Source: an uncultured Oscillospiraceae bacterium
Lineage (GTDB): Bacteria; Bacillota; Clostridia; Oscillospirales; Oscillospiraceae
Direction: 5' to 3'
Length of the DNA: 33,543 nucleotides
NCBI GenBank assembly: GCA_934593275.1
Contig: CAKTQE010000018.1
Coordinates: 1-33,543, forward strand
Shown here: positions 31,001 to 33,543 of the stretch, one piece after another
Layout of the letters: each line of letters opens with the position of its first letter
Numbering within the stretch: position 1 is the first letter of the stretch
The notes under the pieces: generated by a model
Seen by the model: only the letters and a program-made list of their open reading frames with translations
Told to the model about the DNA's origin: nothing
Databases searched by the model: none
Translations under genes and position numbers: made by a program

Positions 31001-31575
31001 AGGATGCCCCGGAGGAGCGCAAGCCCTTGCGGGTCTGGCGGACCCCCAGCTTTTTAGGCCCCCAGCGGGACGGACGGGCCTACGGCAGTGCCATGCACAA
31101 GGCCATGCAGTTTTTGCACTTTGAAGCCTGCGGCGATGAAAAAAGCGTCCGCCGGGAAATCCATCGGCTGGTGGAAGAAGATTTTCTCACCCCAGAGGAG
31201 GGAAAACTGGTGAACGCCCGGCAAATCGCCCGGTTTTTTGACACGGACCTGGGCTGGAAACTGCGGCTGGGCGGGGAACTTTTGCGGGAATTCAAGTTCT
31301 CCATCTTAGATGAGGGCCAACGCTATGGCACTGGCCTGGAGGGAGAGCAGGTGCTGCTGCAAGGCGTGGTGGACTGCGCCATTGTAGAGCCTGGGGGCAT
31401 CACGGTGCTGGACTTCAAAACTGACCGTGTTACCCCGGAGACCTTAGAGGAAACCGCCGAACGCTACAAAGACCAGGTGGAAACCTACAAAGAGGCCTTG
31501 GAGCGGATCTACAACAAAAAAGTTACCAAGGCCCTGCTGTATTTCTTCCACATGGGCTGCTTTGTGGAGGTATGA
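28078..31575 (+). CDS. addA: ATP-dependent helicase/nuclease subunit A
   Basis: AddA is the UvrD-type 3'-5' helicase and nuclease of AddAB. The 1165-residue product begins LTPEQKLAVENRGGDLLVSAAAGSGKT, giving the Q-motif and Walker A (24-31). ITYTRAAAGEL (motif Ia), VMVDEYQDSNGVQ (Walker B), VGDVKQSIYQFRQAEP and, further on, LMTIHSSKGLEFPVVFL and LYVAMTRPKDRL complete the helicase set. The C-terminal RecB-type nuclease has VLDFKTDRV (near 1112). The ATG at 28078 follows AAGGAGGAGG and overlaps the addB stop by 8 nt. The downstream GNAT gene begins right at its stop. Confidence 0.95.
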   Translation: MAEKLTPEQKLAVENRGGDLLVSAAAGSGKTKVLVDRLLSYLTDPQDPADLDQFLIITYTRAAAGELRMKIASKLTERIAQDPENRHLQRQLQRLYLTKISTVHGFCGDLLREYAYRLGLDGDFRVADESAAGELQRQALETLLNTAYETLEEDGDFCAFSDSQGLGRNDAQLEDIILKVYEKARCHPDPEGWLDRCLELAAKPAEDAGETLWGRVLMEDLFSWLDRRIPYLERCLSLSRDWPKVCENLTNTLDQARYLRESTTWDQVRQRVALEYPTLRFPTKNIDTDARDTVKAVRNNFKRELQAKEKIFAQSSQEINEDREKSVQIQRGLVHLVRAFDQGYSTLKRQRHILDFGDLEHKTLDLLLGESRCCPTAVATEVGKRFREVMVDEYQDSNGVQDAIFRSLTEKTHNCFLVGDVKQSIYQFRQAEPGIFLDKYNTYLPVAQAQPGLGRKVQLNRNFRSGPEIVEAVNHVFAQVMSPSAGGLDYGPEEALVEGVPHKPLPDPAVELWVLPGAAKDKSEPVFVAQRIRQMLDEGTLVRDGDTVRPVTPEDIVILLRSTKNTAAEYRRALEGFGVRCCTDADGNILETPEVGSLRSLLQTVSNPRQDIPLIAALASPVFGFTADDLAQIRGANKQGSFYDALLAHPTAKGEAFLAMLENFRTMARLRTLTELLEEIFLATNLDGIYAAGPAGDGAKENLRQFYMLAAEFEQGGLCTLERFLDHLDRLEERGVSRAAAQDPGAVRLMTIHSSKGLEFPVVFLCDLSRKFNLSDSMDQLLCHKELGLGVQIADEKKRARYPSLGKLAIAARLRAEVVSEEMRILYVAMTRPKDRLIMTYAAASEDTLAGLGEELAVRNAKAQSQEATSFGRWVLQAALNRPEAGELRNAVGTHGVSTDTQYPWLVRVMPGLDLLPEHDALEESPVRKPMPENALEELGRRLQFVYPHAAATQAPSKQTATARKGREKDLEAAQDAPEERKPLRVWRTPSFLGPQRDGRAYGSAMHKAMQFLHFEACGDEKSVRREIHRLVEEDFLTPEEGKLVNARQIARFFDTDLGWKLRLGGELLREFKFSILDEGQRYGTGLEGEQVLLQGVVDCAIVEPGGITVLDFKTDRVTPETLEETAERYKDQVETYKEALERIYNKKVTKALLYFFHMGCFVEV

Positions 31576-31577
31576 CC

Positions 31578-32039
31578 ATGCTTGAATTGTACGAGCCACA
31601 CATAGAAGACCTGTGGTTTAAGGAAAAAATGTTGGGTGATGGGGAAACCATGTCCTATAACCATGCCTACGGGGGAACGATTCCCTTTCCAAAAGAAAAA
31701 TGGGCAAATTGGTATGAGAAATGGATCACAAACCACTGTGGAAAACGTTTTTACAGATACCTGAAAGCCCGGGATACGTTTGTTGGGGAGATCGCCTATT
31801 ATTTTGACGAAGAAAGGGCTGTTTACATTGCGGATGTACTCGTTTACGCACCCTATCGCGGAAATGGGTATGGCCGCCAGGGACTGCTGCTTTTGTGCGA
31901 AAGTGCAAGGAGAAATGGCATCAAGGAACTCTATGATGATATCGCCATGGACAACCCCTCCGTTGGGTTATTCCTCCAATGTGGGTTTGCGGAGGAATTG
32001 CGAACAAGGGAGTATATCCTGGTGAAAAAGAAATTATGA
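31578..32039 (+). CDS. GNAT-family N-acetyltransferase
   Basis: The 153-residue protein transfers an acetyl group from acetyl-CoA to an amino group of an unknown substrate. The central YIADVLVYAPYRGNGYGRQGLLLL (about 81-104) holds the GNAT motif A pyrophosphate loop (R/Q-x-x-G-x-G/A as RGNGYG). MDNPSVGLFLQCGF supplies motif B. GGAGG stands seven bases before the ATG at 31578; the ATG at 31572, overlapping the addA stop as ATGA, is too close to it. It appears translationally linked to addBA, though a functional tie is not evident. Confidence 0.85.
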   Translation: MLELYEPHIEDLWFKEKMLGDGETMSYNHAYGGTIPFPKEKWANWYEKWITNHCGKRFYRYLKARDTFVGEIAYYFDEERAVYIADVLVYAPYRGNGYGRQGLLLLCESARRNGIKELYDDIAMDNPSVGLFLQCGFAEELRTREYILVKKKL

Positions 32040-32077
32040 GTTTGGAAACTTCCGGCTTATCCACTCCAAAACCCAAA

Positions 32078-32118
32078 GAGCAAAAACGCCTCCCCAAAGC
32101 CGGGGAGGCGTTTTGCTC
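32078..32118. terminator. Strong bidirectional terminator between addBA-GNAT and the spoVA operon
   Basis: GAGCAAAAACGCCTCCCC (32078-32095) pairs with GGGGAGGCGTTTTGCTC (32102-32118), about a 17-bp stem with one unpaired base and a 6-nt loop, with A- and T-runs on the arms. It overlaps the stop codon of the small gene on the minus strand. Confidence 0.93.
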
Positions 32119-32212
32119 AGTTTTTGCTCTGCTGGTTCTGGTTTTGATTCTGATTCTGGTTTTGGCTCTGATTCTTGCTCTGGTTCTGGTTGCGGTTCTG
32201 TTCGTTTCTCAT
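32117..32212 (-). CDS. Asn/Gln-rich 31-residue small protein, last gene of the spoVA cluster
   Basis: A short frame runs from the ATG at 32212 to the TGA at 32117, preceded by a strong AGGAGG nine bases upstream. The product starts MRNEQNRNQNQSKNQSQNQ and continues as alternating Asn and Gln, ending QQSKN; 23 of 31 residues are Asn or Gln and none is hydrophobic except the first Met. The DNA is a degenerate hexanucleotide repeat on the plus strand. It lies 64 nt after spoVAE, in the same direction and before the shared terminator. Its composition resembles the Asn/Gln-rich gamma-type small acid-soluble spore proteins, but it is much shorter and no SASP motif can be claimed. A spore-storage or coat role is inference. 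Confidence 0.6.
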   Translation of the reverse strand: MRNEQNRNQNQSKNQSQNQNQNQNQNQQSKN

Positions 32213-32276
32213 GGCTTTTTTGCCTCCTGTGTGAATTTCATGCGGCTGCTGCCGCCAGGATAGGATGCCCGGAAAA

Positions 32277-32633
32277 TCAGGATTTATCCCTGGGGCGGAA
32301 CAAAAGGGCCGCCAGGAGTCCTGCGGTAATGGCGGCGGTGATGCCCCCGGCGGTGGCTTTCAGGCCGCCGGTGAAAATGCCCAGAAAGCCTTGCTGGTCC
32401 ACAGCCTCCCGGACTCCCTTGGCCAGGGTGTTGCCGAAGCCCGTTAAGGGGACGGTGGCCCCGGCCCCTGCAAAGTCTGCCAGGGGTTCATAGACCCCCA
32501 GACCGCCTAAAATCACCCCGAGAACCACATAGCTCACCAAAATTCTTGCGGGGGTCCATCTGGTCTTGTCAATGAGAATTTGACCGATCAGGCACAGACC
32601 GCCGCCCACGGCGAAGGCTTTTACATATTCCAT
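32277..32633 (-). CDS. spoVAE: Stage V sporulation protein AE
   Basis: The SpoVA proteins form the channel that moves dipicolinic acid into and out of the spore. The 118-residue product begins MEYVKAFAVGGGLCLIGQIL, has hydrophobic helices around RILVSYVVLGVILGGLGVY, then the conserved PLADFAGAGATVPLTGFG and FTGGLKATAGGITAAITAGLLAALLF, as in SpoVAE (SpoVAEB). GGAGGGCAG precedes the ATG at 32633. It starts one base after the spoVAD stop, so the two are coupled. Length fits the family. Confidence 0.9.
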   Translation of the reverse strand: MEYVKAFAVGGGLCLIGQILIDKTRWTPARILVSYVVLGVILGGLGVYEPLADFAGAGATVPLTGFGNTLAKGVREAVDQQGFLGIFTGGLKATAGGITAAITAGLLAALLFRPRDKS

Positions 32634-32634
32634 C

Positions 32635-33543
32635 TTACTGCCCTCCTTCAATGACGACTCCGTGGCACACCCCGGGGATGGGAAGCCCCTGCTGGGTGGA
32701 GGTGGGGGAGAGCAAGGCACCGGTGCCGCAGAACAGAATGCGTTTCAGCTTCCCCTTTTGCAGCTGGTCTAAAAAATGGCCGCACAGGGCAATGGCACTG
32801 CACCCGCAGCCGGAGCCGCCGGCGTGTACATCCTGCCGGGTGCTGTCAAATACCAGGGTGCCGCAGTCCACCAGCCGCCCGCCAAGACCCAGGCCCTCTT
32901 TCCGGGCAAGCTCCATTAATAGCTCTTTGCCGTACTGGCCCAAATCCCCGGTAACGATCAGGTCATAGTCTTCCGGTCTCCGCCCCAGGTCTTCCAAATG
33001 GCGGCGGATGGTACTAAAGGCGGCGGGAGCCATGGCGGCTCCCATGTTGTTGGCATCCTGGATGCCCAGATCCATCACGGTACCCACGGTACAGGCAGTG
33101 ACCCTTGGCCCTTTGCCACGGTCAGACAGCAGCACCGCCCCGGCTCCCGTCACCGTCCATTGGGTTGTGGGGGGCCGCTGACCGCCGTAGCCCAGGGGAA
33201 ACCGGTACTGCCGTTCCGAGGCGGCAAAGTGGGAACTGGTCATGGAAACCACCCGGTCCGCTGCCCCGGCCCCAATGGCCATGGCGGCCAGAATCAGACT
33301 TTCGGCCATGGTAGAACAGGCCCCATACAGCCCCAGGTGGGGAAGCCCGGTCCCCCGCATGGTAAAGGCGGAGCCGATGCACTGGTTCAGCAAGTCCCCG
33401 GAAAAAACCAAATCAATATCCTCCCGCCCCACCTGGGCCTTGTGCAGCACCAGCCCCAGGGCCTGTTCCTGCATGGCCTTTTCCGCCAGTTCCCAGGTTT
33501 TCTGCCCGAAATAGGTGTCCCGGCTGGTTTTGTCGAAGCAATG
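32635..33543 (-). CDS. spoVAD: Stage V sporulation protein AD (partial, N-terminus outside the window)
   Basis: SpoVAD is the soluble dipicolinic-acid-binding member of the SpoVA complex, with a thiolase-like fold. The visible 302 residues run to the right edge in frame, so the first part of the gene is cut off. Motifs include YFGQKTWELAEKAM, GLPHLGLYGACSTMAESLILAAMAI (corresponding to the thiolase active-site region), SSHFAASERQYRFPLGYGGQRPPTTQWTVTGAGA and VTGDLGQYGKELL, with LFCGTGALLSPTSTQQG near the end. It is followed directly by spoVAE, the standard spoVAC-AD-AE order. Confidence 0.93.
   Translation of the reverse strand, partial: HCFDKTSRDTYFGQKTWELAEKAMQEQALGLVLHKAQVGREDIDLVFSGDLLNQCIGSAFTMRGTGLPHLGLYGACSTMAESLILAAMAIGAGAADRVVSMTSSHFAASERQYRFPLGYGGQRPPTTQWTVTGAGAVLLSDRGKGPRVTACTVGTVMDLGIQDANNMGAAMAPAAFSTIRRHLEDLGRRPEDYDLIVTGDLGQYGKELLMELARKEGLGLGGRLVDCGTLVFDSTRQDVHAGGSGCGCSAIALCGHFLDQLQKGKLKRILFCGTGALLSPTSTQQGLPIPGVCHGVVIEGGQ

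Noticed and set aside
32113..32493. A Ser/Gly/Asp-repeat frame on the plus strand over the hexanucleotide repeat
   Set aside because: No ribosome site, it crosses spoVAE antisense, and the minus-strand Asn/Gln frame has a strong ribosome site.
1..33543. CRISPR arrays, complete tRNA or rRNA genes, transposase genes
   Set aside because: I looked for regularly spaced repeats, tRNA arms and transposase motifs and saw none; only a tRNA-like 5' fragment at 11506-11528.

Overview
The window looks like a chromosomal segment from an anaerobic, endospore-forming Firmicute, most likely a clostridial gut-type bacterium of the Oscillospiraceae/Ruminococcaceae kind. The sporulation genes (sigK, spoIIR, spoVAD, spoVAE), the AddAB recombination pair, ispE, strong AGGAGG ribosome sites and TTGnnn-17-TATAAT promoters all point that way. 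This placement is inference from gene content; no rRNA marker is present.

Left part (1-3650): an accessory, partly decayed region. It holds the tail of an AraC-type regulator, a 3'-truncated arsenate-reductase-like gene, a HipA-like kinase with an AbrB-like partner behind a palindromic autoregulatory-type operator, an alpha/beta hydrolase with an internal deletion, and an intact YfcE-like phosphoesterase.

Centre-left (3652-11500): a clearly more AT-rich island with a tightly packed, translationally coupled set of genes. In order: a small HTH protein, a beta-class DNA methyltransferase, a BglII-like small protein with an apparently altered active site, a ParB/sulfiredoxin-fold-like protein, an SF2/SNF2-type helicase, a DUF3883 (PD-(D/E)xK-like) protein and an AIPR-family protein. 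I read this as a composite restriction-modification-like anti-phage system; I do not recognise the full combination as a named system. It is followed by a separate ATPase-nuclease fusion gene (11631-13415), whose promoter -35 box sits in the loop of a perfect 13-bp inverted repeat, and by two genes of unknown role (13863-15426) bracketed by a degenerate direct repeat.

Right part (15839-33543): GC-rich core-type genome. It has an uninterrupted sigK; an ECF sigma factor overlapping its probable membrane anti-sigma partner; a large transmembrane Ser/Thr kinase divergent from a zinc-ribbon/TM/Ig-like protein, with an operator-like palindrome between them; a DUF378 membrane protein; ispE; spoIIR; the overlapping addB-addA pair; a GNAT acetyltransferase; and, converging on these, the end of a spoVA operon (spoVAD, spoVAE) followed by a 31-codon Asn/Gln-rich small gene. 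Convergent units are separated by strong bidirectional hairpin terminators.
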